Shown in pieces: positions 34,444-44,199 of a DNA stretch of 64,000 nucleotides (position 1 is its first letter; the number at the start of each line of letters is the position of its first letter). Location: NCBI GenBank assembly GCA_001725945.1, contig LRMT01000089.1, positions 1 to 64,000 on the forward strand. The letters run 5' to 3'. Origin of the DNA: Cupriavidus sp. UYMMa02A. Its GTDB lineage: Bacteria > Pseudomonadota > Gammaproteobacteria > Burkholderiales > Burkholderiaceae. A program made the position numbers and the translations under genes. The notes below the pieces were generated by a model that saw only the letters and a list, made by a program, of their open reading frames with translations, was not told the origin of the DNA and ran no database searches.

Positions 34444-34897
34444 ATGAACAACGACGCGCAACACGTCGAATCCGCAGCAGTTCTGACGGCACTGGTGGGA
34501 ACGCTTGCGCCTGGCGCGCATCTCGTGACGCGCCGCCAAGGCTGCATTCATCACGGCATCTATGCCGGCAACGGCGAGGTCATACACTATGTCGCTCCTG
34601 CGCTGCGGCCCCGTCGAAAAGACTACCTTGTCGGACTTCGCCAATGGCTATGGCCTCAGCGTCGAAACGAGCGCGGCGGCGCAGTATATCGGCGTGGAGA
34701 TTGTCCGGCGCGCGAGGTCACGGCTCGGTGAAAACAACTACCCCCTCCTTACCAACAACTGCGAACACTTCTGCACGTGGTGTGTGTCTGGTCAGGGCCG
34801 CAGCCAACAGGTGGAGGCACTGATGACCAGGCCATGGCGTGCGGTCCAGGCCACCCTTGGCATCCTCTTCGGAACGCCCGCCCGCGCGGCAGCATAG
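34444..34897 (+). CDS. LRAT/NlpC-P60-like (NC domain) protein
   Basis: About 150 residues with the lecithin:retinol acyltransferase fold: GAHLVTRRQGCIHHGIYAG with the catalytic-type His, and NNCEHFCTWCVSG, where NCEHF holds the nucleophilic Cys. Family members are thiol acyltransferases or hydrolases on lipids. The frame changes near 34595 (one extra or two missing bases). ATG 34444 is the natural start. C-terminal hydrophobic stretch VQATLGILFG may contact membrane. Confidence 0.8.
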
Positions 34898-34963
34898 CTG
34901 GCGCCAGCGTGCAGCCAGCCGCTACACTGAGACGATCGACAGGTAACGGCAGCGAGGAATCCC

Positions 34964-36477
34964 TTGGAAGATGCGGCATTGACGGCGGCATTGGCGAAGC
35001 CGGACGCCTACCCTCATCCGGTCGATGGCGTGCGGGTCATCGAGACCCACATTTCGCGCGTGTTTCTTGCCGGTGACTTCGCTTACAAGGTCCGAAAGCC
35101 GGTGCGATTCGATTTCGTGGATTTCTCGACGGCACAAGCGCGCAGTGAAGACTGCCAGACCGAGCTCAGACTGAACCGGCCCCTGGCCCCGGGACTCTAT
35201 CTCGATGTGGTCCCCATCGTCGCCGGGGACACGGCCGGATCCGTCAAGGTGGAAGGCACGGGCATCACCGTCGAGTACGCTGTCAAGATGCGGCGCTTTG
35301 CGCAGCAGGACCTGTTCATCGAGATGCTGACGGCGAACCGGTTAAAGGTCTCGCATATCGATGCGCTTGCCGTGCGGCTGGCCCGGTTCCATGGTGATCA
35401 GCCTTGCGCTCAGCTGGAGGAGGGATATGGCACGCCCGCCCGCGTTCGTGCCACCCTCGACGAGTCCCTCGGCGGTATCGGGCGGCTCGACGACCGTTCC
35501 GGGCTATTGACCGAGCTTTCCAGGCTGGTTCGCGCTCGCGCGGCTGCCCTTGGCGAGGCCATACAGTCGCGCCTGCAGAGCGGTCATGTACGCGAGTGCA
35601 TGGCGACCTCCACCTGGGCAACATCGTATGGTTGGAGGACGAGCCGACGCCATTCGATTGCTTGGAGTTCGATCCGGGCCTGCGCTGGATCGACACCATC
35701 AGTGACATTGCCTTTCCTTTCATGGACTTGCTCCATCACGGGCGGCAGGACCTGGCCTACCGTCTGCTGAATGCCTACCTGCAACATTCCGGCGACTACG
35801 CGGGACTGAAGCTCTTGCCGCTCTATGTCGCCATGCGCGCGCTGGTACGGGCACGCGTGCTGCTTGAACGGTCGCACCAGCAGGGCAACACGTTGGACGC
35901 GTCCATGTCGGCCCTCCGCGTGGAATACCGCAATCTGCTGGCCCTGGCCAGGCGCGTCCTGGTCCGCCGTCCGGCCGCGCTGGTGGTGATGCATGGCTTG
36001 TCAGGCAGCGGCAAGTCGACCGTCGCGGCGGGAATCTCGGAAACCGTGGCAATGGTGCGCGTGCGCTCGGACGTCGAGCGCCAGCGGCTGCGCCATGGCG
36101 CGCGGGCGACGGACGGCCGATATGACACAAGGGAGACGGATCGCACCTATGAACGCCTGCGCGCCATTTGCCGCATTGGCTGCAGTGCGGGATTTTCGAT
36201 GATTGCCGACGCCACGTTCCTGTCTTGCCGGCAGAGGGACCGCTTCATGGCGCTGGCGCGCCGTCTTGGCGTGCCGTTCTTCATTGTCCAGTGCGAAGCT
36301 TCCGTGGACACGCTGCGAACGCGCATCCTGGCACGGGCCCGGTCAGGCCACGATGTATCCGAGGCCGACTGCGCCACGCTGGAGTGGCAACTGCGCATAC
36401 AGGAGCCCCTGACCGAGGCCCAGCGTGCCTGTGTCGTTCCGGCAAGCCAGTTCACCCAGGCTTTCCTGCCGGCCTGA
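34964..36477 (+). CDS. Fusion of an aminoglycoside-phosphotransferase-like domain and a P-loop kinase
   Basis: About 504 residues. The N-terminal part (to about residue 330) is APH-like with the Brenner motif VHGDLHLGNIVW and the following DCLEFDPGLRWIDTISD. The C-terminal part is an AAA_33/Zeta-like kinase with Walker A HGLSGSGKST. The start is probably TTG 34964, preceded by GAGGA. One frame change near 35590. Such two-domain proteins are often encoded near universal stress proteins; the substrate is unknown and it should not be read as a resistance gene. Confidence 0.82.
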
Positions 36478-36508
36478 CTGCCGCAGGCTTTTCGCTTGCC
36501 TGCGGCCT

Positions 36509-36699
36509 TCATGCGCCTTGCGGGTCGATCCTACGCTGCGCGGATCCCTGAGATGCGGCCGCAGGTTCGTCCGGACGCTCCGGCGCGTGCTTGCCTTCGT
36601 ACGCGGCACGGTCGGTTGCCGGCGCTGCGAACACCCCGGGCGCCCGGCTGCGGCGACGGCGAGCGTGATGAAGAATGAAATGCAATGACGGCTTGCCAT
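36509..36699 (-). CDS. Small secreted hypothetical protein
   Basis: About 63 residues. CAGGAG lies at good spacing before ATG 36699. The N-terminus is a signal peptide (MASRHCISFFITLAVAAAG, then APGVFAAP after restoring the frame near 36640), followed by a hydrophilic tail (YEGKHAPERPDE). No family recognised. Confidence 0.5.
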
Positions 36700-36828
36700 G
36701 GTGGTTGCTCCTGCTGACCCGAAATGGGCTTGTCGCCCTCTGGTCAACATAGGACACCCCACCCACGGCAATTGACCAGCCTCAACCAAGGCCTCGACGA
36801 ACGTCCCGGCGCGCCGGGTTCGACGGCG

Positions 36829-38000
36829 CTACGCCAGTGCGTCGAGCCAGTTCCGTAGCACGGGATAGACGCGGCTTCGCCACATAGGGCCGGAGAACAA
36901 CCCATAGTGATCACAATCCGGCACGGTAACCTGCGCACCAGAACGTCTTTCAAGACGACGGCACAGCGCCTGCGCGGCGTGGGTCTGTCCGGCGCGGTGA
37001 TCGCATCCAGCGCGCCTTCCACCGTCAGTAGCCGGGTTGCTCGCATGGCTGCCGGATCTACCGGTACTTCCCCGATGCACCACAACCCGCGTGGCAACAG
37101 GTGTTCGCGAAAGACGATCCGCATGGTATCCAGCACGAATTCGGCCGGCATGTCCATCATCGCCGCGTACCCCGCTACGGCTGCGGGCTCGATATCTCGC
37201 TGCGCACGAGACCCTGGCCACGGATATGGCAGCGCATCGAGCACCAGGCCGCTAGCCGTTCCGGCTGACCACTTGCCAGCGTAGGCAACTGCAGGAAGCC
37301 CGGATAGACACTGCGCCCCGCCCCGCGATACCCACGCGGCACGCGCCCGTGCAGTGTGCGAGGAACACCGGCACTGGCATCATCGCCGCAATGTCGCCGA
37401 GCCTGGTCGGGTGAAGCCTTGCATCCACCGGGCCGCCCATCAGCACCAGCGCCCTCACCTCCGGCGCATCTCTCGATGCCAGGCGAGACACGGCCGCCAG
37501 GCTGGGGACTGTCGCCTGACAGATCGCCACGACATCCAGGCACGCCGGATCGAGAAGCGTCATGAACTGCTCTAGCAGCAAGACGCAGTCTGCCAGGCCG
37601 AACGGACCGGCTTCCTGCGGCACGTCGCGGGCGTCAGTCCAATCAGTGACGTAGACATCCGCGTCAAGGAGCATGGCTTCGATCGCGTCGCGGACCACCG
37701 CCGCACGGTGCCCGGCGAGCGGCGCGCACAGCATCCGACGTACGTCGCGGCCTTCGCCCGCCGAGAAACGCAGCAAGCGGCAGAACGGGGCCTCGGCCAC
37801 AACGTCCATTTTCACGGGCACGCGTTTGCCATCCCGGCAGACCGAATCCAGATGGTAGGACGGCGGCCCGCACTGACGCATCGACCTCTGGAAAAGTTCA
37901 TAGGCATAGGCAAACTGGCGCCGCGCATGGCGGAAACGAATGCCCCCATCCGTGCCCACGCCGCCGAAAAGTCATCCGGACTGCCCATCAAGGAATTCAT
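36829..38000 (-). CDS. phaZ: Intracellular PHB depolymerase family protein
   Basis: Alpha/beta-hydrolase of the PhaZ intracellular depolymerase group, releasing hydroxybutyrate from storage granules. Landmarks: [29 protein letters not shown], the nucleophile elbow ICQATVP with Cys in place of Ser, VYPGFLQ, and the C-terminal CDHYGLFSG with the catalytic His. Four single-base losses (near 37910, 37365, 37270 and 36990) break it; restored length 391, close to the family's 410. The start ATG 38000 is uncertain because no ribosome site is clear. Confidence 0.82.
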
Positions 38001-38341
38001 GCTGTGGCTGCAGGGGGGGTTCCGGCCGCTCATCTGATTTGTGCCGTGCGGAATGCCACTAACGCGATCGACCGACAGGCGCAAGTCGCCGTGTCTCCGA
38101 TGGGTTCGCAGTCATGCACGCCCCTGACATCAAGATAATCCACAGAAGGGGCGCTCGCTTGAGGCAGCGCAAGTTTGTCTCTGCCGTTTGCGCCCGCACC
38201 ACCCTGCTTCATCCGCCGCGGCCTTGACCGAGCGCAAGCCGCGGGCTGCCGTGCCGTCTAGATTGAAGCCTTCCCCGGCGTCACGCCGCATGCCAGGCTG
38301 CGGTCAAGGCCATCGGCGCCAATCCGTCAGCGGAGGATCAA
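38001..38341. other. Intergenic stretch between divergent genes
   Basis: 341 bases between phaZ and the gene at 38342. No supported coding sequence; it must contain the divergent promoters, but no clear FNR site or -10 pair was found. Confidence 0.45.
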
Positions 38342-38602
38342 ATGCCAGAACGAGAACGGTCGTACAAAGGATTCCGGATTGTGCTCTTCGTGCCCGATGC
38401 CATGGACCCGGGCGCGTCGAGCTCAAACGGTCGCGTGCAGATCAGCGGGCCCGGCCGCGATATGGGCGTGCGCTTTACGCCGGACTGGATCCGTCCGCCT
38501 GCAACGCCGCAGGAAGCAGAGAACTGGTTGTTCGCGTATGCGGCCGGCGCCATCGACTGTGAACTCGCTGGCGGGTTCGGCATGGATCTCAGTCACGAAT
38601 AG
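38342..38602 (+). CDS. Small hypothetical protein
   Basis: 86 residues, intact, with a strong ribosome site (GCGGAGGATCAA-ATG). Mixed alpha/beta, with a conserved-looking VRFTPDWIRPPATPQEAENW. No family recognised. Lies between phaZ and the DksA-type gene in the island. Confidence 0.65.
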   Translation: MPERERSYKGFRIVLFVPDAMDPGASSSNGRVQISGPGRDMGVRFTPDWIRPPATPQEAENWLFAYAAGAIDCELAGGFGMDLSHE

Positions 38603-38622
38603 CATACCTGCGGCGCCACACC

Positions 38623-38997
38623 TCACTGACGCTCACGAGCGGACAGGCGCTCGTGCGCGCGCTGGCAGTCAGTACATCGCCTGGCGGTGGGGTAAGCCTG
38701 CAGACGCGAATACGGTATTGCCTCGCTGCAATCCGTACAAGTGCCGTATTGCCCCGCCTTCATGCGGTCCCTGGCCGCCCGTATGTCGGCAAGTTCCGTG
38801 CGGTAATGTTCCAGCATCGCGTCCGCCTGGCGCTGTACGACTTCCTCTTCCGCCAGATCCGCACCGTCTCGCGCCTCCCGCTGCATTGAGGCCGCAAGCG
38901 GTGAGGCTGCCGTCCCGACGGCAGCCCGGATCCGGGCCTCGCTGGCGTCCAGCAGCACGGCCAGGGCCGCCAGCTCCTGCGTTGTCAGATCGGGCAT
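38623..38997 (-). CDS. TraR/DksA-type zinc-finger protein
   Basis: 124 residues. A helical N-terminal half is followed by a C4 zinc finger: CTDC at about residue 90 and CTDC near 111. DksA relatives bind the RNA polymerase secondary channel and modulate stress transcription; this one lacks the long coiled-coil tip of canonical DksA. AAAGGAG precedes ATG 38997. Intact frame. Confidence 0.85.
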   Translation of the reverse strand: MPDLTTQELAALAVLLDASEARIRAAVGTAASPLAASMQREARDGADLAEEEVVQRQADAMLEHYRTELADIRAARDRMKAGQYGTCTDCSEAIPYSRLQAYPTARRCTDCQRAHERLSARERQ

Positions 38998-39132
38998 GAC
39001 AGTTCTCCTTTATCGTTCATCATCGCTTTCTGCTTGTCTATCGAATCCTGGCGCGTTGTGCCATACCGAGATGGATGATCCGGCATCCATATGGAGAGAG
39101 CTGAAGCGGGACTTCCACATGCAGCAAGGGCG

Positions 39133-39816
39133 CTACGTGCCTCTTTCCGCGTCTGCCGCGGCGAAATGGCGCGCGAACCATCCGGCCGCAAGCCTGCCTA
39201 CGTGCTCCAGGGCGCCAAGTTCTTCAAATAGGTGGGTCGCCCCGGGGACCACTTCCAGCCGCTTTTCGCAGGATATCCACGCCGCCGCGCGCGCATTGAG
39301 GTTGACGACGCCGGATCAGCTCCCCGACGATCATTAGCAGCGGAGACGCGAGGCGGCAGAGCGCGTCATGTCCTGCCAAGTCAACACGCCCGCCTCTGGA
39401 CACCACGGCGTCGATGCGCCTATGCGCCGCCGGCGCCGCGGCGGCACGTACGGCCGCGGCCGCGCCGGTGCTCGCACTGAAGTAACCAAGTCGAAGATCG
39501 CGCTGCCCTGCCAGGCGTCAATCGATTCCGTCGCGGCGCTGAGCCTGTCACACAGCAGCGCAATATCGAAACGCCGCGTCAGGCCAATACCCTCTTCCGG
39601 CGTCAGCAGGTCGAACAGCAAGGTACCGATGTCTGCATCATGCAGCATCGACGCGACCAGACGGTTGCGCGGGCTATGGCGGGACCTGCCGCTCCCGTGG
39701 GCGAGCAGCACAATCCCGCGGAGTGCGTCAGGCAACGCCAGCTCCCCCGGAAGGACTAGGTCATCCGCGTGGATCATTACCTGCTGCGCAGTGACGAGTT
39801 TCATTGGCGCCCCCAT
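39133..39816 (-). CDS. Dienelactone-hydrolase-like alpha/beta hydrolase
   Basis: 228 residues after restoring three bases (near 39475, 39320 and 39300). Features: VLLAHGSGRSRHSPRNR as the oxyanion strand, GYFSASTGAAAAV where the nucleophile elbow is GxSxxTG, VDLAGHD, and PGATHLFEE with the catalytic His. Starts at 39816 or 39804 are possible. A 33-codon open frame with a strong ribosome site precedes it by 18 bases. Substrate unknown. Confidence 0.75.
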
Positions 39817-39834
39817 CTTGTTCGGGTGCTCCGA

Positions 39835-39936
39835 TCAATCCCGGTGCCAGTTCCCATGCAGTTCAGTTTCCGCATGGTCGAGAAACGGACTCCACCAAAC
39901 GCGGTGAACTTTCACAAACTGTGCTCGGGCTTTCAT
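39835..39936 (-). CDS. Short open frame upstream of the hydrolase gene
   Basis: 33 codons starting MKARAQFVKVHRVWW with CGAGGAG at ideal spacing. It ends 18 bases before the hydrolase start and may be a leader or small protein. No family known; coding status is unproven. Confidence 0.35.
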   Translation of the reverse strand: MKARAQFVKVHRVWWSPFLDHAETELHGNWHRD

Positions 39937-40485
39937 GTTGGGCTCCTCGTTGACAGGATCCTGCAGCGCGCCGACGGCCGGGGGATGCCAGGGAAAATGG
40001 CGTACCAGGCAGCGTCACACGCCACCATGTTTCGGGTTGGCAGAGGCCGCTGGTCACATAGGGATAAGTTATGCGCCCTGTCAGACCGTGAATTAAGCTG
40101 GATCAAAGGAAATGCACAGGCGCCCAGCGGGCACGAAAAACAAACGCCTCGGCTTCGGGGAAACGCCATGACTGAGCGTTTTCAACATGGTGTTGCGGAA
40201 CGGTATTCGACGCGCCTGTGCGGCCACGGCTTCCGCCCATTCCTGCCTTGGAAGAGGGAACAGAACCGGAAATGCCGGCTGTCTTCAGATTGGCAGTTGC
40301 GCGCGCCCGGCGTTGTTCTGCATCAAGACCGATGCATCGCCCCATGCGTCGCTAAGACGACGTTGCAAGCGTCGGAAATCGTCTGCCACGCTGTCAGGTA
40401 AATCTGACAAGGCACACGGCAAGGCTGACACCAGTCTCAGCCCAGCCTGATTTCGGAATGCTCCGTCAACGACAATACTGGGCAC
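39937..40485. other. Gene-poor stretch with an FNR-like site
   Basis: 549 bases with no coding sequence I can support on either strand. It holds an FNR-like sequence at 40093-40106 and presumably the promoters for the hydrolase operon and the pseudo-receiver gene. Confidence 0.45.
40093..40106. promoter_or_regulatory. Imperfect FNR-type site
   Basis: TTAAG-CTGG-ATCAA: one half matches the TTGAT-N4-ATCAA consensus exactly, the other at three of five positions. It lies about 160 bases upstream of the short frame at 39936 on the minus strand. Confidence 0.35.
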
Positions 40486-40890
40486 ATGAGCAACCGGCCC
40501 CAACTCCGCGACCTGACTGTCTACATCCTCGAGCATGCGAGTCCGATCAGGACGCGGCAATTGCGTCTGCTCAAGGCTGTTACAGGCATGCAAGTGGTCG
40601 GGGCGGGTATGGATGCCGAAGCCGACTTGGCAACGCTCGAGGCGCTTCAGCCCGACGTTGTGCTGGTCGGGCTGCGCACCGGGCAATCACTGAGGCACGT
40701 ACGGTTGCTGACAGCAAAACTGCCGAGGAGCACCTTGATCGTGCTGTCCAATAGCGGGTCTGCGCTGATGCGTAAGGCCTGCTTGAGGGCCGGCGGGAGT
40801 TACTGCTTCGACAAGACGCTGGAATTCGACAAACTGCGCACCGCTCTGCTGGAGATGTCCGGCACCGCGACGAAAAGCAGCGGACCATAG
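40486..40890 (+). CDS. Stand-alone receiver-like protein lacking the phospho-acceptor Asp
   Basis: 134 residues with the CheY-like order: VYILEHAS, VVGAGMDAEADLATLEALQPDVVLVGL, LIVLSNSG, and FDKT with the conserved Lys. The Asp that normally ends the PDVVLxD strand is Gly62 here, and the N-terminal acidic pair is reduced to one Glu. It therefore probably works without phosphorylation. Intact frame. Directly upstream of the FNR-type gene (62 bases). Confidence 0.75.
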   Translation: MSNRPQLRDLTVYILEHASPIRTRQLRLLKAVTGMQVVGAGMDAEADLATLEALQPDVVLVGLRTGQSLRHVRLLTAKLPRSTLIVLSNSGSALMRKACLRAGGSYCFDKTLEFDKLRTALLEMSGTATKSSGP

Positions 40891-40952
40891 GAGTACCGGG
40901 TTATTGGGGCCGGCCTACGTGCTCCCGATAGCACCGCCATCCGGAGACAACG

Positions 40953-41738
40953 ATGTTCGGAACCAGCGATTCACCTTCGGCCGACCTCGAACAGAACGCT
41001 ATCGGCGCCCCCCTTCACCTCCATGCGGGGCTGTCCGCCGAAAACGCCCCGAAGCCGGTTGCGCAGTGCTCCACCTGCATGCTGCGGCACATCTGCATGG
41101 CGTCCAACCTCGACGAGACGGATGTGGCGCGCCTGAACAGCGTGGTGAGAAACTGGAAGATGGTCAGGCAAGGGCAAGCGCTCTACCGCGCCGGAGATCC
41201 GTTCCAGAGCATTTACGCGTTGCGTTCCGGCTCAATCAAGACCGTGCTGTCTCACCCCAGCGGCAGGGAATGCGTGTCCGGCTTCTTCCTTCCTGGGGAA
41301 ACGCTTGGCCTGGACGGCATCGCGACAGAGGCCCATACCTGCGATGCCATTGCGCTGGAAGACAGTGCCGTCTGCGTAATCCCGTTCCATCTGCTGGAGG
41401 CCCTTTGCCGCGAGGTCAAATCGCTGCAGCAACAGGTGCACAAAATGATGAGCGCGGAGATCGTCCGCGAAACCGGCCAGATGATGCTGCTCGGCAACCT
41501 CACGGCGGAACAGCGCGTGGCAACCTTCCTGCTCAACATCTCGCGTCGTCTCCAGCACAGGGGCTATTCGGCGACATGCTTCGTCTTGCGCATGACGCGC
41601 GAGGACATCGGCAGCTATCTGGGCATGACGCTGGAAACCGCGAGCCGCACGCTGTCCCGCTTTCAGCAGGAGGGATTGATTCGGGTACAGGGCAAGCAGA
41701 TTGAACTCCTGGATCTTGAGGCGCTCGACCTGCGATAA
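40953..41738 (+). CDS. FNR/ANR-type oxygen-responsive regulator
   Basis: CRP-FNR family, 261 residues. The oxygen-sensing [4Fe-4S] ligands are present: Cys39, Cys42 and Cys48 (CSTCMLRHIC) and Cys130 in EAHTCDAI. A cyclic-nucleotide-like barrel and dimer helix follow, then the HTH with LETASRTLSR, where Glu228, Ser231 and Arg232 match the residues by which FNR reads TTGAT. Intact frame. It probably controls the FNR-type sites found nearby (45243, 47723, 48006). Confidence 0.92.
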   Translation: MFGTSDSPSADLEQNAIGAPLHLHAGLSAENAPKPVAQCSTCMLRHICMASNLDETDVARLNSVVRNWKMVRQGQALYRAGDPFQSIYALRSGSIKTVLSHPSGRECVSGFFLPGETLGLDGIATEAHTCDAIALEDSAVCVIPFHLLEALCREVKSLQQQVHKMMSAEIVRETGQMMLLGNLTAEQRVATFLLNISRRLQHRGYSATCFVLRMTREDIGSYLGMTLETASRTLSRFQQEGLIRVQGKQIELLDLEALDLR

Positions 41739-41993
41739 GCACTTGCCTTTGCATCCAACCGCCACATTGACCGCACCGCAAAGCTGGCCGGCGCGCCGAT
41801 GCGCCATGTGGCCGGCCTCGAGATGCGGGTAAGGGTCAACGACGAAGTCCGGGCCGGCACCGTTGTTCACGATCCATGCCCAGGCCTCGGGCGAACTCGA
41901 TTACTCGTGCAGCTACGCGCTGGCACAGCCGGCGTCTCCATCGAACCGCACTGAGAAGAGCGTGCGTGGAGACATGCGGGGGGCGTGCGTGCC

Positions 41994-42641
41994 TCAGATG
42001 TCCTCTTCCTCGTCGAACAGATGGTTGCGCATGGCATAGCGCAGCAGCGCCGCTTCGCTGGGCACGTGCATCTTTTCCATCAGCCGCATCTTGTACGTAC
42101 TGACCGTCTTGACACTCACGCACAGCGCTGTCGCGATCGCGGTGAGCGGCTCGCCCAGCACCAGCCGCCGATAGACTTCCAGTTCGCGGTCGGACAGACG
42201 CAAGTGCGGCGCTTCGTCCTGATGTTCCTGCAGGCTGGTCGCCAGCTTGCCGGCAATCGCCTGACTGACATACGTGCCCCCGCTTGCTACCTGGTTAATC
42301 GCGGAAACCAGCTCGGTAGCAGCGCTTTCCTTGGTCAGATAGCCTGCCGCGCCGGCCTGGAATGCGCGCACGATGTATTGCTGCTCCGCATGCATGGTCA
42401 GTACCAGGATGCGCAGTGCCGGTTGCTCGTCCCGCAACAGGCGAATCAGTTCCAGACCGCTGCGGCCAGGCATCGACAAGTCGAGCAGCAGCACCTGCGG
42501 CGCGCAGTCGCGCACCAGCTTCATGACCTGCGTGCCGTCGGCGGCTTCGCCTACCACCTCGAACTTGCCGGCGCGCTCGAGGATATGCTTGAGGCCGTCG
42601 CGCACGACGGCATGGTCATCGGCAATGAGCACGCGCGTCAT
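41994..42641 (-). CDS. NarL/FixJ-type response regulator
   Basis: 215 residues: receiver with the acidic pair in IADDH, phospho-acceptor Asp54 in LLLDLSMPG, a Lys in LTKES, then a LuxR-type HTH ([30 protein letters not shown]). Its start lies one base after the kinase stop, so the pair is translationally coupled. Intact. Confidence 0.93.
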   Translation of the reverse strand: MTRVLIADDHAVVRDGLKHILERAGKFEVVGEAADGTQVMKLVRDCAPQVLLLDLSMPGRSGLELIRLLRDEQPALRILVLTMHAEQQYIVRAFQAGAAGYLTKESAATELVSAINQVASGGTYVSQAIAGKLATSLQEHQDEAPHLRLSDRELEVYRRLVLGEPLTAIATALCVSVKTVSTYKMRLMEKMHVPSEAALLRYAMRNHLFDEEEDI

Positions 42642-42642
42642 G

Positions 42643-43803
42643 TCATGCCCCCTTCTCCCGAGGAATCTGCACGGTCAGGCGAAATCCCTTGCCAGGTTCG
42701 CTGTCGACTGTGGCAGCGCCGCCAAGCAGGCGCGCCCGCTCCCGGATTCCCAGCAGCCCCAGTGACTTGCGTGGTCCGCTTCCTGATGGCTTCTTGTCCC
42801 ATCCGACACCATTGTCTTCGACCCGCAACTCGATCTGCCCATCCGTCTGGGCGAGTGACACGTCCACGGTCGTTGCGTCGGCGTGCCGGACGACATTGCT
42901 GAGCGCCTCCTGCACAATGCGGAACATGGCAATGGCAGTCTGTTCGGGAACGTCCGCATCCACACCGTCCACGCTCACCGGCAGGCCATAGCGGTTCGAA
43001 AAATCGTTGGCCAGCCACTCAATCGCGGTCAGCATGCCGAGTTCGTCAAGCAGGGCCGGCCGCAGATCGCTGGCAATGCGCCGTACCGACGCGACCGTAT
43101 CGTCAATGACGTCGTTCATGGCCGTGATGTTCTCAAGGATGCCGCGGGCGTCCCTGCCCTCGCTGACATCTGCGGCAAGCATGGTCATGTCCATCTTCAG
43201 GGCGCTCAGCCGCTGGCCCAGGTCGTCATGGAGTTCGCGCGCGATGCGGCGCTTCTCTTCTTCACGGGTCGCAAGAATGCTGTCCGAAAGCTGCTGCAGT
43301 TCCTCTCGCGACCGCCGCAGCGCCTGCTCGGCGCGCACGCGTTCCGTGATGTCGCGCAGCATGACAGTGAAGAGCTTGGAGCCGCGGTGCGTCGTTTGTG
43401 AAATCGATGCCTCGATCGGAAACTCGGTGCCATCGCGGCGCAGCGCGTAGAGTGGGCGCTGGCGCCCCATCTGGCGATCCGACACGCCGGTGATGCCAAA
43501 CCGGCGCACATGAGCCTCATGCGCGGTCCGGAAACGCTCCGGGATGAAGTCCATGAGCGAACGTCCGATCGCCTGGTCTGCCGGCCATCCGAACAACCCT
43601 TCGGCCATGGGGTTGAACAACACCACGTGCTGATCGGCGTCTACGGAAATGATGGCTTCCATGGACGAACGAATGATTCCGGCCAATTGCGCCTGACTAT
43701 TCGGTGGCCGGCCCAACGCGCGGCCCGCGCGATGTCGGACCCCGCGCATCCGGATCGAGTAAGTGGTCATCCCCTTCGACATCCTGGCGCCCCGACCGCA
43801 CAT
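42643..43803 (-). CDS. PAS-domain sensor histidine kinase (HisKA_3/NarX type)
   Basis: 386 residues from ATG 43803 (GGAGG upstream; other starts at 43782 or 43770 are possible). PAS domain at about 40-155 (AIISVDADQHVVLFNPMAEGLFGW), a coiled linker, the HisKA_3 phospho-His in RELHDDLGQRLS (His192), and an HATPase domain (VEDNGVGWD, GLLGIRERARLLGG). No membrane segment, so a cytosolic sensor, as in some FixL-like kinases; no haem-binding His can be assigned with confidence. Partner is the adjacent regulator. Confidence 0.9.
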   Translation of the reverse strand: MCGRGARMSKGMTTYSIRMRGVRHRAGRALGRPPNSQAQLAGIIRSSMEAIISVDADQHVVLFNPMAEGLFGWPADQAIGRSLMDFIPERFRTAHEAHVRRFGITGVSDRQMGRQRPLYALRRDGTEFPIEASISQTTHRGSKLFTVMLRDITERVRAEQALRRSREELQQLSDSILATREEEKRRIARELHDDLGQRLSALKMDMTMLAADVSEGRDARGILENITAMNDVIDDTVASVRRIASDLRPALLDELGMLTAIEWLANDFSNRYGLPVSVDGVDADVPEQTAIAMFRIVQEALSNVVRHADATTVDVSLAQTDGQIELRVEDNGVGWDKKPSGSGPRKSLGLLGIRERARLLGGAATVDSEPGKGFRLTVQIPREKGA

Positions 43804-43903
43804 CACTGAACAATCCTCCACAGGATATAGGAGTATCGGCGCCCGGTGCAACGGCGCGGGACCAGCTATCCCGACCAGGAAGTGCCTAGGAAGAGACAGT
43901 CCT

Positions 43904-44013
43904 TCAGTCCAGTTTGAGATATCTCGAAAGCAGGCTTCGAACCACAAAGGTTACCAGTAGATACACGGCCAGGATCGGAACCAGCATCGCCCACAGGGAT
44001 GAAGTGGGCTCAT
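43904..44013 (-). CDS. Possible 36-residue membrane protein
   Basis: With one C restored near 44005 a short frame appears: MSPTSSLWAMLVPILAVYLL, continuing VTFVVRSLLSRYLKLD. It is one membrane helix with a basic tail. No clear ribosome site. It lies 100 bases upstream of the kinase gene on the same strand. Confidence 0.35.
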
Positions 44014-44199
44014 GCAAACGGAGTACCGGGGCGACGGGGGAATACGGCCCCGCTGCCCGCCGCGGCCCGGGCCAGTAACGGAACTGGCGGGCGCGTGAAT
44101 GGCCGCCGGGTTCGCGGCGGCTTCACTGCCCGCTATTTGGCGTCCCACTGCGCCCGTGGCGAGCTGCGCAGACATCATCGGCATGGCTGGGCAGCCAGC

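Noticed and set aside
34964-36477. Reading the APH-like gene as antibiotic resistance
   Set aside because: The kinase fusion and genomic context fit a housekeeping or stress role; the APH fold alone does not imply drug modification.
39071-39337. Plus-strand open frame MDDPASIWRELKRDF
   Set aside because: Runs antisense through the hydrolase C-terminus, lacks a ribosome site and turns into low-complexity sequence.
41836-42123. Minus-strand frame before the response regulator region
   Set aside because: Overlaps the regulator 3' end out of frame and has no ribosome site or family match.
43913-43922. GAGATATCTC palindrome as an operator
   Set aside because: Inside a possible small coding frame and too short to stand out; no second copy near other promoters.
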